Assembly: GCA_002753335.1 (NCBI GenBank) | Contig: PEAD01000012.1 | Location: 1-64,000 of the forward strand | DNA from: Nitrospirae bacterium MYbin3 | Lineage (GTDB): Bacteria; Nitrospirota; Thermodesulfovibrionia; Thermodesulfovibrionales; Dissulfurispiraceae | Length of the DNA: 64,000 nucleotides | Direction of reading: 5' to 3' | Shown here: positions 26,484 to 36,438 of the stretch, piece after piece | Layout of the letters: every line of letters begins with the position of its first letter | Position numbering within the stretch: position 1 is the stretch's first letter | Notes under the pieces: generated by a model | What the model was told of the DNA's origin: nothing | The model's database searches: none | Seen by the model: the letters and a program-made list of their open reading frames with translations, nothing else | Position numbers and translations under genes: made by a program

Positions 26484-28709
26484 ATGGAAAAGAAATTCGG
26501 TGTATATATATGCAAGGGCTGCGGTATTGGTGAAACGGTAAATATAGAGAAGCTTAAGAAGAACACAGCCGGCGGAGCAAGAATTCCCGCAGACTCTATT
26601 AAAGAGCATGATGTTCTCTGCAGCTCTGAAGGGCTTGAGCTTATAAAAAACGATATTAAAGAAGGGACCAATACTATTATTATTGGCGCCTGTTCTCCGC
26701 GCGTAAAGTTCGAAGAGTTTGATTTCTCCGGTTCGCTTGTCGAAAGGGTAAACCTGCGGGAATTTGTTTCTTGGGTTTCTGAGCCTATGACCGAAGCGAC
26801 CCAGACGCTGGCCGAAGATTATGTGAAGATGGGCGTTATCAAAACACAGAAGGGCAATATGCCCGAACCGAACATACTGCCTGATCTGAGCAACGAGCTT
26901 ATGGTTGTGGGCGGCGGTATCACAGGAATCACGGCGGCGCTTGAGTCTGCCAATGCAGGCTACAAAGTAACACTTGTTGAGAAAGAGGCGGAACTTGGCG
27001 GATGGTCCGCAAAGCTCTACAAAGAAACTCCGAGGCAGTACCCATTTGATAAGCTTGACGACCCCATTATATTCGACAAGATAAAAGAAGTTGAGTCTCA
27101 TCCTAATATAAAAGTCCGCAAATCAACGATGGTTGAAAAGACTGACGGTCAGCCCGGGTTGTTCGACGTAACTCTTTCATCCAATGGTTCGACCGAAACA
27201 ATAAAAGTTGGCGCAATCGTTATGGCGGCCGGATGGAAGCCTTATGATGCTTCCAAGCTTGGGCATTTAGGCTATGGCAATCCTAATGTTATCACTAATG
27301 TCCAGATGGAAGAGATGGCGAAGAAGGGCAAGATTGTTCGCCCGTCAGACGGTAAAGAGGCCACAAAAGTGGCGTTCATTCAGTGCGCAGGCTCCCGCGA
27401 TGCAAACCATCTTCCTTACTGTTCATCGTTCTGCTGCGGAACATCTCTTAAGCAGGCGCTTTATGTAAGGGAGAAAAACAGCGATGCTGTTGCGATGATT
27501 TTCTACAAGGACATAAGAACTCCGGGACAGTCGGAGCTTTTCTATAAGAATATGCAGAACAATCCGGGAGTGCTGCTTACAAAGGGTGAAGTGACGGCTA
27601 TAACCGATGCAGGCAACGGCAATCTGTATGTTGAGGCTGATGATACTTTCCTTGGTGAAAAGATAAAGGTTGAGGCGGATTTGGTTGTGCTTGCAACCGG
27701 CATTGTTCCCTCAACAAGAGGGCCTCAGGAATATCTTGATGGACTGACCGAAGCTGGCAAGAAGGGCGATGATGCCAAAAAGGCTTATGTTGAAGGCACG
27801 GAGAAGCCAGATTTCATTCTTAATTTAGGCTACCGTCAGGGACCTGAAATTCCGACGCTCGAAGGGGCTTACGGATTTGCGGATTCGAATTTTATCTGCT
27901 TTCAGTACGAAACCAGAAGGACCGGCATCTATTCGGCAGGTTGTGTAAGACAGCCGATGAACATGTCCGAGGCAGCACAGGATGCGGCCGGAGCAGCATT
28001 AAAGGCGATCCAGTGCGTTGAGCATGTGGCTAAAGGCGTAGCAGTGCACCCAAGAGCATGGGACACCACTTATCCAGACCCTATGATGATTAAATGCACA
28101 TCATGCAAGAGATGCACAGAGGAATGTCCTTTCGGAGCTATTGATGAAGATGAGAAAGGAACGCCTTTCTACAGAATCAACCGCTGCCGCCGCTGCGGCA
28201 CATGTATGGGTGCCTGTCCTGAAAGGATAGTTTCCTTCAAGGACTTCAGCGTGGATATAGTAGGCTCGATGATAAAGGCTGTTGATATCAATGAGGACGA
28301 TTTTAGAGTTATTGTTCTGGCGTGCGAAAACGATGCCTATCCGGCATTGGACAGCGCGGCTATCAAGAAGATGAAGTTGAATCCGGCGGTCAGGATTATT
28401 CCTGTGCGCTGTCTCGGCTCTACGAATTTGGTCTGGGTTACGGATGCCTTTTCAACAGGCATTGACGGGCTTATGCTTCTTGGCTGTAAGTATGGCGAGA
28501 ACTACCAGTGCCATTTTGTAAAGGGAAGCGAGCTTGCAAACTATCGTTTCAGCAAGGTCAAAGAAACTCTCGATAAGCTTCAGCTTGAGTCTGACCGTTG
28601 CCAGCTCGTACAGGTTTCGATTTCGGAGTATGACAAGCTACCGCAGATGATTAACGATTTTGTTGAGAGGATAGAGGAAATCGGCCCTAATCCGTTCAAG
28701 GAAATGTAG
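26484..28709 (+). CDS. qmoB: Quinone-interacting oxidoreductase complex subunit QmoB
   Basis: HdrA-like flavoprotein fused to an MvhD-like domain (741 aa). After an N-terminal cysteine motif (CKGCGIGETV) comes the FAD fold (VVGGGITGITAALE, then AAGWKPYDASKL), two [4Fe-4S] motifs (CTSCKRCTEECPFGA and CRRCGTCMGACPERI, about residues 538-590), and the C-terminal MvhD-type domain (VLACENDAYPALDS, RCLGS, DGLMLLGCKYGEN). It starts eight bases after qmoA and passes electrons between QmoC and AprBA in the accepted model. Confidence 0.95.
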   Translation: MEKKFGVYICKGCGIGETVNIEKLKKNTAGGARIPADSIKEHDVLCSSEGLELIKNDIKEGTNTIIIGACSPRVKFEEFDFSGSLVERVNLREFVSWVSEPMTEATQTLAEDYVKMGVIKTQKGNMPEPNILPDLSNELMVVGGGITGITAALESANAGYKVTLVEKEAELGGWSAKLYKETPRQYPFDKLDDPIIFDKIKEVESHPNIKVRKSTMVEKTDGQPGLFDVTLSSNGSTETIKVGAIVMAAGWKPYDASKLGHLGYGNPNVITNVQMEEMAKKGKIVRPSDGKEATKVAFIQCAGSRDANHLPYCSSFCCGTSLKQALYVREKNSDAVAMIFYKDIRTPGQSELFYKNMQNNPGVLLTKGEVTAITDAGNGNLYVEADDTFLGEKIKVEADLVVLATGIVPSTRGPQEYLDGLTEAGKKGDDAKKAYVEGTEKPDFILNLGYRQGPEIPTLEGAYGFADSNFICFQYETRRTGIYSAGCVRQPMNMSEAAQDAAGAALKAIQCVEHVAKGVAVHPRAWDTTYPDPMMIKCTSCKRCTEECPFGAIDEDEKGTPFYRINRCRRCGTCMGACPERIVSFKDFSVDIVGSMIKAVDINEDDFRVIVLACENDAYPALDSAAIKKMKLNPAVRIIPVRCLGSTNLVWVTDAFSTGIDGLMLLGCKYGENYQCHFVKGSELANYRFSKVKETLDKLQLESDRCQLVQVSISEYDKLPQMINDFVERIEEIGPNPFKEM

Positions 28710-28749
28710 TCCAATTAATGATAAAGATGATTATGAATAGGAGGAATAT

Positions 28750-29886
28750 ATGACAGAACAGATTAAACCTGATCTTAACTTTATAAACAGCGTTATCGAC
28801 GCAGGCGGTGAATCGCTCAAGAAATGCTTTCAGTGCGCCACATGTACTGTTGTATGCGGAGTAACGCCTGATGACAAGCCTTTTCCCAGAAAAGAGATGA
28901 TCTATGCGCAGTGGGGCTTGAAGGACAAACTGATAAGCAACCCAGACATATGGCTATGCCACCAGTGCAGCGACTGCACCGCCCATTGTCCGCGCGGAGC
29001 AAAGCCGGGAGAGGTTCTTGGCGCTATAAGGAAGATGACAATAAAGCATTATGCAGCTCCTGCTGCCCTTGCCAATATGGTTGCAGATTCTAAATATCTG
29101 CTTATGCTGCTTGCGCTGCCGGTTATTATATTCCTTTTGGTGATAGCGTCGCAGGGGCATCTGACCTCGTTTCCTGAGGGTAAGATAGTTTACTCCAAGC
29201 TGGTTCCTATTCCGTTCATCGATGGCATATTTACCGCAGCAGCCATATTTGCGGCGGTGGCGTTCTTTGGAGGAGTAAAAAAATATTGGGCAGATATGAG
29301 CAAGGGCGTGGAACTTAAGGGCGATCTTGCGTCTGCCGTTAAAGAAACAATAATGGAAATTATAAGCCACAAGAGGTTCGATAAATGCAATGTGACCAAA
29401 GACAGATCTCTGGCGCATCTTCTGGTTTTCTTTTCTTTCATCGGTCTTGCGATTACTACGACATGGTGTGTATTTTATCTTTACGGCAACAAGCTTTTGG
29501 GCATAGAGAAATTCGCTTTTTTCAACTTTGGCGCTTCGCCGTATCCTTTGTATGATCCTCTCAAAATAGTCGGCAATATAAGCGCGCTTGCGCTTTTGAC
29601 CGGAATAACCCTTGTTATAAGCAACAGGATGAAAAACAAGGATAAGGCAGGGGAGGGCAGTTACTTTGACTGGATATTTATTGTCGTGATATATGTAATC
29701 GCGGCATCCGGAATACTGTCAGAGGTTCTCAGGCTTGCCGACATTGCGGCGCTTGCTTATCCGATGTACTTTATCCACCTTGTGTTCATATTCTTTCTTT
29801 TTGCATATGCACCTTTTTCGAAGATGGCGCATATGGTTTACAGGACTACAGCGATGGTTTTTGCTAAGTGTTCGGGCAGGGGATAG
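28750..29886 (+). CDS. qmoC: Quinone-interacting oxidoreductase complex membrane subunit QmoC
   Basis: Fusion of HdrC-like iron-sulfur and HdrE-like cytochrome b domains (378 aa). Two [4Fe-4S] motifs, CFQCATCTVVCGV and CHQCSDCTAHCPRG, occupy residues 20-85. About six membrane helices follow, with histidines suited to haem b (SLAHLLVFFSF, IHLVFIFFLFAYAPFSKMAH). It takes electrons from menaquinol. The preceding AGGAGGA and the 40-base gap after qmoB fit one operon. Confidence 0.95.
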   Translation: MTEQIKPDLNFINSVIDAGGESLKKCFQCATCTVVCGVTPDDKPFPRKEMIYAQWGLKDKLISNPDIWLCHQCSDCTAHCPRGAKPGEVLGAIRKMTIKHYAAPAALANMVADSKYLLMLLALPVIIFLLVIASQGHLTSFPEGKIVYSKLVPIPFIDGIFTAAAIFAAVAFFGGVKKYWADMSKGVELKGDLASAVKETIMEIISHKRFDKCNVTKDRSLAHLLVFFSFIGLAITTTWCVFYLYGNKLLGIEKFAFFNFGASPYPLYDPLKIVGNISALALLTGITLVISNRMKNKDKAGEGSYFDWIFIVVIYVIAASGILSEVLRLADIAALAYPMYFIHLVFIFFLFAYAPFSKMAHMVYRTTAMVFAKCSGRG

Positions 29887-29901
29887 GAAGGAGGAGGCAA
29901 T

Positions 29902-30339
29902 ATGGCTATCAAGATAAAAGACATACTTAAAGACAAAGGACTCGAAGTCATTTCTGTTGATAGTACAGTGACGGTGGATACGGCCGTAAAAAAGATGATG
30001 GAGAGGAACATAGGCGCGATTCTTATTTATGAGGAAGGCAACTTTGTGGGCATGTTCACCGAGCGCGATGTGCTTAAGTGCTGGGTGAATAAGGGGGCGT
30101 TCGACAAGGTTGTCATAAAGGATGTTATGACTAAAGACCTGTTAATCATAACGCCAGAAGATGATCTCAACTATGCCATGAGCATTATGACCAACAAGCG
30201 CATCAGGCATCTGCCGGTAATAGACAAAGGCAGGATGGTCGGTCTTGTATCGATTCGTGATGTGGTCAAATACCATGTTGGCCAATTAGAGTCAGAGGTT
30301 CATTATCTTAAGGATTTTATAATTAACGAAACAGAGTAG
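29902..30339 (+). CDS. Two-CBS-domain protein
   Basis: A 145-residue protein of two CBS domains. Signatures: VKKMMERNIGAILIYEEGNFVGMFTERD and MSIMTNKRIRHLPVIDKGRMVGLVSIRDVV (positions about 20-60 and 85-125). Such pairs bind adenine nucleotides such as AMP, ATP or S-adenosylmethionine. AGGAGGAGG precedes the start 15 bases after qmoC, so it belongs to the qmo unit. Sensing AMP made by APS reductase is an attractive inference; no effector domain is attached. Confidence 0.9.
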   Translation: MAIKIKDILKDKGLEVISVDSTVTVDTAVKKMMERNIGAILIYEEGNFVGMFTERDVLKCWVNKGAFDKVVIKDVMTKDLLIITPEDDLNYAMSIMTNKRIRHLPVIDKGRMVGLVSIRDVVKYHVGQLESEVHYLKDFIINETE

Positions 30340-30467
30340 CTTAAAAAACTGAAGGGGGAGGTGACAACCAGAGGTTTTTAAAAATTTGTTTAGGGAAAGT
30401 TTTTTTGTGGAATGGAAGATTAATTTGGGTTTCTTAATTTTTTAATCATAGATAGCAAGGAGGAAGA

Positions 30468-32534
30468 ATGAGTTCAATTATTTTGTTTTCTTTAGTTTGC
30501 GGCTTGGCGGGTGTGGCTTATGCACTTTACACCGCAGCGTGGGTATCCAAGCAGGATGCCGGAAGTAAACGTATGCAGGACATTTCAAACGCGGTAAAAG
30601 AGGGGGCGTATGCTTTTCTTGCCCGCGAGTACAAAACTGTTGCTATGGTTGCCGCGGTTCTGTTCGTGGTTCTTTTTGTGGTGCTCGGTTCATGGACCGC
30701 AATAGGATTCCTTATCGGAACGGTCGGCTCGGCATTTGCAGGCTTTGTGGGCATGTGGGTTACTGTCCGTGCAAATGTTCGTACAACACAGGCAGCTTCA
30801 AAGGGTCTTCAGAATGCTTTGACTCTGTCGTTTAAAGGCGGTTCTGTTACAGGCATAATGGTCGTTGGCCTGGGTATTATCGGACTTGCAGGCTACTTTG
30901 CTATGGCAAGAAGCATGGCTGGAGAGCAGGCGTTCCATGCACTTGTAGGCCTCGGCTTTGGCTGCTCCTTAATGTCTGTATTTGCACGTATTGCAGGCGG
31001 CATCTATACCAAAGCTGCTGACGTAGGTGCAGACCTCGTAGGAAAGGTCGAGGCAGGTATTCCTGAGGACGATCCAAGAAACCCGGCTGTTATTGCTGAC
31101 AACGTTGGCGACAACGTTGGCGACTGTGCAGGTATGGCAGCAGACCTCTATGAAACTTACACCGTTACACTTGTTGCAGCGATGCTGTTGGCAAAATCTA
31201 TTTTTGGCGCAGGCAGCCCGTGGGTTGAATTCCCTCTCTTGTTGGGCGGCGTTTCTATCATAGCGTCAATAATAGGCACATACTTTGTAAAGCTGGGCCC
31301 CAGCAATTACATTATGGGAGCTCTCTATAAGGGCTTGGCTGTTTCGGGCGTTCTAGCTGCCGTAGCTTTTTATGGTGTTACCGAGTGGTTTATGGGACAG
31401 CTTGGCGGAAATACCGGAGGCTTTACATCAGGAAGCATCTTCGGCACAGCCTTTATAGGTCTTGCCCTTACAGGCCTTATAGTTTGGATTACAGAATACT
31501 ACACAGCCAAGGAATTCAGGCCTGTGCAGATTATCTCCAAGGCCAGCCTTACCGGCCACGGAACAAATGTTATCGCCGGGCTTGCGATGAGCATGGAAGC
31601 CACAGCGCTTCCGGCATTGGTCATCGTTGGCGCGATACTCGGTTCTTACGGCCTCGGTGGCGGATTCAGCGGCAATGTTGGCGGTGGTTTGTTTGCGATC
31701 GCTCTTTCTGCAGTATCCATGCTTTCTATGACCGGTATTGTTGTTGCAATTGACTCTTACGGCCCGATTACTGACAACGCAGGTGGCATCGCTGAAATGG
31801 CCGAACTGCCTTCTTCTGTTAGAGATATTACCGATCCTCTCGATGCGGTTGGCAATACCACAAAGGCCGTTACCAAAGGGTATGCCATCGGTTCAGCAGG
31901 TCTTGCAGCGCTCGTTCTTTTTGCAGAGTACGCGCGAGAGCTTGCACACAAGATGGGCAATGTGACATTTGATCTTTCAGACCCGTTGGTCATAGGCGGT
32001 CTCTTTATAGGTGGCGCAATCCCTTACTACTTTGGCGGCAGGCTGATGCTTGCGGTCGGCAGGGCAGCAGGTGGTGTTGTTGACGAGGTTCGCAGACAGT
32101 TCCGCGAGATTAAAGGAATTATGGAAGGAACAGGCAAGCCGGAGTATGGCAAGTGCGTTGACATCGTCACCCAGTCTGCCATTAAAGAGATGATGGTGCC
32201 TGCGCTTATCCCGGTTGTCATGCCTATAGTCGTAGGATTTACCCTTGGCCCTAAGGCTCTTGGCGGCTTGCTGATCGGAAGCATCCTGACCGGACTTTTC
32301 CAAGCTATCGCCATGACAAGCGGCGGCGGCGCATGGGACAACGCAAAGAAGGCTTTTGAAGACGGCGTTACGGACGACAAGGGTGTTGTGCATAAGAAGG
32401 GCAGCGACGGACACAAAGCCTCTGTCACAGGTGATACGGTAGGCGATCCTTACAAGGATACGGCTGGTCCGGCTATCAACCCGATGATCAAGGTTATCAA
32501 TATCGTCGCACTGCTTATAGTTCCTCTTTTATAA
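30468..32534 (+). CDS. hppA: Membrane-bound ion-pumping pyrophosphatase, K+-independent type
   Basis: Hydrolyses pyrophosphate and pumps protons (688 aa, about 16 membrane helices). Catalytic motifs: [11 protein letters not shown], the signature [20 protein letters not shown], and [14 protein letters not shown] near the C-terminus. In [16 protein letters not shown] the lysine sits where K+-dependent enzymes have alanine, which marks the K+-independent subclass. It would reclaim energy from the pyrophosphate made by Sat. AGGAGGA precedes the ATG; a 128-base leader separates it from the CBS gene, and a terminator follows directly. Confidence 0.96.
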   Translation: MSSIILFSLVCGLAGVAYALYTAAWVSKQDAGSKRMQDISNAVKEGAYAFLAREYKTVAMVAAVLFVVLFVVLGSWTAIGFLIGTVGSAFAGFVGMWVTVRANVRTTQAASKGLQNALTLSFKGGSVTGIMVVGLGIIGLAGYFAMARSMAGEQAFHALVGLGFGCSLMSVFARIAGGIYTKAADVGADLVGKVEAGIPEDDPRNPAVIADNVGDNVGDCAGMAADLYETYTVTLVAAMLLAKSIFGAGSPWVEFPLLLGGVSIIASIIGTYFVKLGPSNYIMGALYKGLAVSGVLAAVAFYGVTEWFMGQLGGNTGGFTSGSIFGTAFIGLALTGLIVWITEYYTAKEFRPVQIISKASLTGHGTNVIAGLAMSMEATALPALVIVGAILGSYGLGGGFSGNVGGGLFAIALSAVSMLSMTGIVVAIDSYGPITDNAGGIAEMAELPSSVRDITDPLDAVGNTTKAVTKGYAIGSAGLAALVLFAEYARELAHKMGNVTFDLSDPLVIGGLFIGGAIPYYFGGRLMLAVGRAAGGVVDEVRRQFREIKGIMEGTGKPEYGKCVDIVTQSAIKEMMVPALIPVVMPIVVGFTLGPKALGGLLIGSILTGLFQAIAMTSGGGAWDNAKKAFEDGVTDDKGVVHKKGSDGHKASVTGDTVGDPYKDTAGPAINPMIKVINIVALLIVPLL

Positions 32535-32550
32535 TTTTCTATGCAATCGA

Positions 32551-32587
32551 GAGGCCGGTAATCATGATGATTGCCGGCCTCTTTTTG
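32551..32587 (+). terminator. Terminator after hppA
   Basis: A 14-bp stem beginning GAGGCCGG and ending CCGGCCTC (one G-T pair) with a TGA loop, then TTTTT. Confidence 0.9.
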
Positions 32588-32623
32588 TTTGAAAAGTTTG
32601 ATGTAGTTTTAGGCTTTAATATC

Positions 32624-32632
32624 TGCTATAAT
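32624..32632 (+). promoter_or_regulatory. Extended -10 promoter element for the lysine-rich protein gene
   Basis: TGCTATAAT (extended -10 form TGnTATAAT) lies 58 bases upstream of the ATG, after the hppA terminator. No good -35 hexamer at normal spacing. Confidence 0.5.
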
Positions 32633-32689
32633 CATTCTATCTGTTTTTATACAGCTAATATCTATCAACAAACATAAGGAGGATAAGAA

Positions 32690-33118
32690 ATGGCAAAGGC
32701 TAAAAAAGCGAAGAAGGCTGCACCGAAAAAGGTAGTAAAGAAGGCTGCTGCGAAAGGGGCTAAAAAGGCTGCTGCACCCAAGGCTATCACACCTGACAAG
32801 CTTGCAAAGCTTTCATTTGAGGAGCTTGTTTCTGCAAACATTACAGCAATGACACAGACCATAGGCAACTTGAGCGATACGGTCGATATTATTTCACAGA
32901 AGATGGAGAGCTTGGCATTCCATGTAATAGCGATAGAAGGTGTTCTTGCTGAGGTCGTTGCAGCAAGCGGCGTTGACATTGCAGCTATCAACAGCAATAT
33001 CAATTGCCGGGTAGCAGGCGGCACCGATGGAAAAGGCAATGCAAACAGGGCGATAGATATAGCTGCAACAATAGTCGCACCGTTGCCGAAGAAAAAAGCG
33101 GCTGTACGCAAGCGTTAA
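32690..33118 (+). CDS. Lysine/alanine-rich, histone H1-tail-like protein
   Basis: A 142-residue protein in three parts: a Lys/Ala-rich tail (1-40: KKAKKAAPKKVVKKAAAK), a neutral helical core (45-125) with heptad-like hydrophobic spacing (NITAMTQTIGNLSDTVDIIS), and a short basic end KKKAAVRKR. Such tails bind DNA or RNA in bacterial H1-like proteins. The core could form a coiled coil; no known catalytic fold is visible. AAGGAGGA precedes the ATG. Flanked by terminators on both sides, so it is a single-gene unit. Confidence 0.75.
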   Translation: MAKAKKAKKAAPKKVVKKAAAKGAKKAAAPKAITPDKLAKLSFEELVSANITAMTQTIGNLSDTVDIISQKMESLAFHVIAIEGVLAEVVAASGVDIAAINSNINCRVAGGTDGKGNANRAIDIAATIVAPLPKKKAAVRKR

Positions 33119-33134
33119 AACTTTTTTTGCTCAT

Positions 33135-33168
33135 AAAACGGGAAAGGCTTACAGCTTTTCCCGTTTTT
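33135..33168 (+). terminator. Terminator after lysine-rich protein gene
   Basis: Stem AAAACGGGAAAGGC / GCTTTTCCCGTTTT (one internal mismatch) with a short loop and trailing T run. Confidence 0.85.
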
Positions 33169-33180
33169 GTTTTTAGATGC

Positions 33181-33210
33181 TTGCCAAAAAGTATTTTTTT
33201 TTAGTATTAT
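33181..33210 (+). promoter_or_regulatory. Promoter for rpmE
   Basis: TTGCCA (33181-33186), 18-base spacer, TATTAT (33205-33210), 33 bases before the rpmE start. Confidence 0.55.
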
Positions 33211-33242
33211 AGTTATCCAAATTTATTGCAGGAGGGATAAAC

Positions 33243-33443
33243 TTGAAGGAAGGTATTCACCCCAAATATAAAGAAGCAAAAGTGCTCTGCGCCTGCGGCG
33301 AAACATTTGCCACAAGGTCAACGAGGGAGGCGATCCGCCTTGATATATGCTCTAAATGCCACCCTTTCTTTACCGGCAAGCAAAAGCTTGTAGACGCTGA
33401 AGGAAGAGTGGAGAAGTTTAAGAAAAAATACGCAAAGAAGTAG
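33243..33443 (+). CDS. rpmE: 50S ribosomal protein L31
   Basis: A 66-residue L31 of the zinc-containing type: cysteines in LCACGE (two) and [12 protein letters not shown] (two). The start is TTG at 33243, fixed by AGGAGGG seven bases upstream and by the family N-terminus MKEGIHPKY. It begins the widespread rpmE-DUF1385-prfA order. Confidence 0.97.
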   Translation: MKEGIHPKYKEAKVLCACGETFATRSTREAIRLDICSKCHPFFTGKQKLVDAEGRVEKFKKKYAKK

Positions 33444-33462
33444 CTGCTTTTTTAAAAAATAT

Positions 33463-33495
33463 GGGATTAGGTTTGCACATTCCTAATCCCTTTTA
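33463..33495 (+). terminator. Terminator after rpmE
   Basis: Stem GGGATTAGG / CCTAATCCC, ten-base loop, then TTTTATTTT. Confidence 0.85.
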
Positions 33496-33516
33496 TTTTG
33501 TCTTGAGGAGCTTATT

Positions 33517-34416
33517 ATGCAAAACATAGGCGGACAGGCGGTAATTGAAGGCGTTATGATGAAGTCCAAAAGCGGCTGGAGTGTTGCTGTACGAGGCCCT
33601 AAGGGCGATATCAGCTTTAAGACCGTAAAGAGCCGCACTATGCCTAAGATTCTTCAACTGCCTGTTATACGCGGAGTTGCCGCTCTTTTCCATGCACTTA
33701 TAATAGGGGTGAAGGCTATCGAGTTTTCTGGAGGCGTCGCCTATCAGGAGGACAACGATGAAAAACCGGTGGGGGCGTGGACCATTAGTTTTTCGATACT
33801 CGCCGCAATTTTTCTGGCAATGTTCCTTTTTAAATTTCTTCCGTTGTACATAACTACCCTGCTCAGTGATGTGAATCAGGGAATATCCCAGAGTTCGTTT
33901 CTTTTTAATTTTATCGACGGAATTTTACGTGTCGGCATTTTTCTTTTGTACATTTTTTCTATAGGGCTTTGGAAGGAAATGCGCAGGATTTATGAGTATC
34001 ACGGTGCAGAGCATAAGGTTATATATGCGTTTGAGGCGGGCGAACCGCTTACGGTTGAGAATGCCAGAAAGTACAAGCCGTACCATACAAGATGCGGAAC
34101 GAGCTTTCTTTTGATTGTGATGGTGCTAAGTATAATAATTTTTATGGCGATTCCAAAGGACTGGACATTTGCCGAAAAGCTGTTTTCACGGCTGCTGCTG
34201 GTGCCGTTTATTGCCGGAATCTCTTATGAGGTGCTGAAACTTTCTGCAAAACTGCACGAAAATCCGATATTCAGGCTTGCTATATTGCCTGGACTGCTTC
34301 TCCAGAGGATGACCGTACGGGAGCCTGATGATTCACAGATAGAGGTTGCGATAGCGGCGATAAAAGAGGTTCTTACTCTTGAGCCGGACTTGAAAGAGGC
34401 CTGCAGGCAATGTTAG
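33517..34416 (+). CDS. DUF1385 family membrane protein (YqhQ-like)
   Basis: A 299-residue protein with the family start [15 protein letters not shown], several membrane helices in the middle ([34 protein letters not shown]) and the conserved [14 protein letters not shown] and [13 protein letters not shown]. The His/Glu-rich motifs led to the label 'metal-dependent enzyme', but no reaction is known to me. Its place between rpmE and prfA is conserved in many bacteria. It overlaps prfA by seven bases. Confidence 0.92.
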   Translation: MQNIGGQAVIEGVMMKSKSGWSVAVRGPKGDISFKTVKSRTMPKILQLPVIRGVAALFHALIIGVKAIEFSGGVAYQEDNDEKPVGAWTISFSILAAIFLAMFLFKFLPLYITTLLSDVNQGISQSSFLFNFIDGILRVGIFLLYIFSIGLWKEMRRIYEYHGAEHKVIYAFEAGEPLTVENARKYKPYHTRCGTSFLLIVMVLSIIIFMAIPKDWTFAEKLFSRLLLVPFIAGISYEVLKLSAKLHENPIFRLAILPGLLLQRMTVREPDDSQIEVAIAAIKEVLTLEPDLKEACRQC

Positions 34417-35471
34417 AAAAGCTTTTGCTCATAGAAGAAAAATACGAGGCAAACAATCAGGCCTTGATGGACAATATTGTTTTGTCGAATCCTCAGGAGT
34501 ATCAGCGTTATTCAAAAGAGCAGTCGGAGCTCACACCTATTGTTGAAAAGATCAGGGAGTATAAAAAGCTGCTTAAGGGCATAGAGGATTCGGAGGAGAT
34601 GCTCAAAGGCGGTGATGCTGAGATAAAAGAGCTTGCGCAGGAAGAGCTCGAGGAGCTCAAGAAAAGAAAGCCGGAGCTTGAAGAAGAGCTCAAACTGATG
34701 CTTTTGCCCAAGGACCCACGGGATGACAGAAACGTAATACTTGAGATACGTGCAGGAACCGGAGGCGAGGAAGCGGCCTTGTTCGGCGCATCTCTTTTCA
34801 GAATGTACGCAAAGTATGCCGAGGCAAGGAGATGGAAGATAGAGGTTATAGATTCAAACCCTACCGGACTTGGCGGCATTAAAGAAATAATAGCCAATAT
34901 AACCGGAAAGGGCGCATACAGCAAACTTAAATACGAGAGCGGTGTGCATAGAGTGCAGCGCGTACCGGTCACCGAGGCTTCAGGCAGAATACACACATCA
35001 GCCGCTACTGTGGCTGTTCTCCCGGAGGCTGAAGAGGTTGATATAAAGGTTGAGGAAAAAGATTTGAGGATCGACACCTTCTGCGCATCAGGACCCGGAG
35101 GTCAGGGCGTCAACACCACCTATTCTGCAGTAAGGATAACTCATGTTCCCACAGGCCTTGTTGTTCAGTGTCAGGATGAACGCTCGCAGATAAAGAACCG
35201 TGATAAGGCTATGAAAGTGTTAAGGGCGAGGCTGCTTGAGCTCGAGATGGAAAAGAAGGAGAAGGAGCGAGCCCAGGACAGAAAAAGTCAGGTCGGTACG
35301 GGCGACAGGAGCGAACGCATACGTACTTACAACTATCCGCAGAACCGTGTCACCGACCACAGGATCGGGCTTACGCTTCACAAGCTTGAGCAGGTGCTTG
35401 AAGGTGATCTTGAAGAAATGATCGATGCGCTTAACACACACTACCAGGCCGAGAGGCTCAAGGATTTATAG
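34410..35471 (+). CDS. prfA: Peptide chain release factor 1
   Basis: Releases the peptide at UAA and UAG (353 aa). RF1-specific codon-reading motif PVT (in [12 protein letters not shown], where RF2 has SPF) and the catalytic GGQ in [19 protein letters not shown]-terminal [18 protein letters not shown] is typical. The gene overlaps DUF1385 by seven bases. The methyltransferase gene prmC, which often follows prfA and modifies the GGQ glutamine, is not here. Confidence 0.97.
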   Translation: MLEKLLLIEEKYEANNQALMDNIVLSNPQEYQRYSKEQSELTPIVEKIREYKKLLKGIEDSEEMLKGGDAEIKELAQEELEELKKRKPELEEELKLMLLPKDPRDDRNVILEIRAGTGGEEAALFGASLFRMYAKYAEARRWKIEVIDSNPTGLGGIKEIIANITGKGAYSKLKYESGVHRVQRVPVTEASGRIHTSAATVAVLPEAEEVDIKVEEKDLRIDTFCASGPGGQGVNTTYSAVRITHVPTGLVVQCQDERSQIKNRDKAMKVLRARLLELEMEKKEKERAQDRKSQVGTGDRSERIRTYNYPQNRVTDHRIGLTLHKLEQVLEGDLEEMIDALNTHYQAERLKDL

Positions 35472-35500
35472 CTGTTTCTGACTGTTCTATTTCGGTCGGT

Positions 35501-36334
35501 ATGAAGAGTATGTTTTTTTCGGTTATAGCGAGCATAGTGTTCGGATATGCTATCTTTTTGGGATTAATCTATCTTACTCAAGACAGCATGGTCTATTTCC
35601 CCGTAAAGGAACTTTTTACAAATCCCAAGCAGTCGGGCATGGAATACGATGAGGTCATGTTTAGTACCTCAGACGGCATTACCATATCCGCATGGTATAT
35701 TCCTGTTCAGTCTGGTGTACAGGAGAGGGGTACGGTTCTGTTTTGCCACGGCAATGCCGGCAATATTTCTCATAGAATAGATTCGATACGCATCTTTCAT
35801 GAACTCGGCTTTTCGGTGCTGATTTTCGATTATCGCGGGTATGGCAACAGCGGGGGCAAACCATCCGAAGACGGTACATATCTTGATGCCGAGGCTGCTT
35901 GGGAATATCTTACGATGACAAAGAAGATAAGTCCAGATAAGATAATCCTTTTCGGCCGTTCGCTGGGAAGCGCTGTAGCAGCAGAAACAGCGCTAAGAAA
36001 AAAAGCGGGTGTTCTTGTAATAGAGTCTGGCTTTACATCGCTGTCCGATTTAGGCAGCTTTATTTATCCTTACCTTCCTGTTAGGCTTATCGCAAAATAT
36101 AAATATTCGACTATTGATAAAATCAGCGGTATAAATATTCCGAAACTTTTCATTCACAGCCCTGACGACCAGATAGTGCCTTTTAAACAAGGCAGGGAGC
36201 TATACGAAAAAGCGGCCGGCCCGAAGGAATTTCTGGAGATAAAAGGCGGCCACAACGATGGTTTTATGGTCACCGGAAGGCCTTATATAGACGGAATGAA
36301 CAGGTTTATTTCGGATCATCTTATGCCGAATTGA
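35501..36334 (+). CDS. Membrane-anchored alpha/beta hydrolase (BEM46/ABHD13-like)
   Basis: A 277-residue serine hydrolase with an N-terminal membrane helix (VIASIVFGYAIFLGLIYL). Oxyanion region FCHGNAGN, FDYRGYGNSGG, nucleophile elbow GRSLGSA, acid in HSPDDQIVP and the histidine in KGGHNDG complete the triad. The family contains esterases, lipases and depalmitoylases; the substrate is unknown. No ribosome site is obvious before the ATG, so coupling to prfA 29 bases upstream is possible. Confidence 0.9.
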   Translation: MKSMFFSVIASIVFGYAIFLGLIYLTQDSMVYFPVKELFTNPKQSGMEYDEVMFSTSDGITISAWYIPVQSGVQERGTVLFCHGNAGNISHRIDSIRIFHELGFSVLIFDYRGYGNSGGKPSEDGTYLDAEAAWEYLTMTKKISPDKIILFGRSLGSAVAAETALRKKAGVLVIESGFTSLSDLGSFIYPYLPVRLIAKYKYSTIDKISGINIPKLFIHSPDDQIVPFKQGRELYEKAAGPKEFLEIKGGHNDGFMVTGRPYIDGMNRFISDHLMPN

Positions 36335-36438
36335 AAAAAGATTAGAATGAAAAAATAGTTTGACACGCGCTATACTATTTAAATACATTGAAAACTTTTT
36401 AATTTACGTTTCAGAAATTAAAATCTGATGGGGGCAAT

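Noticed and set aside
30340-30467. Leader of hppA as a possible riboswitch or leader-peptide region (GGAGGTGACAACC and a weak A/T-rich stem)
   Set aside because: Stem is mostly A-U, no conserved riboswitch core seen, and the only tiny frame has six codons.
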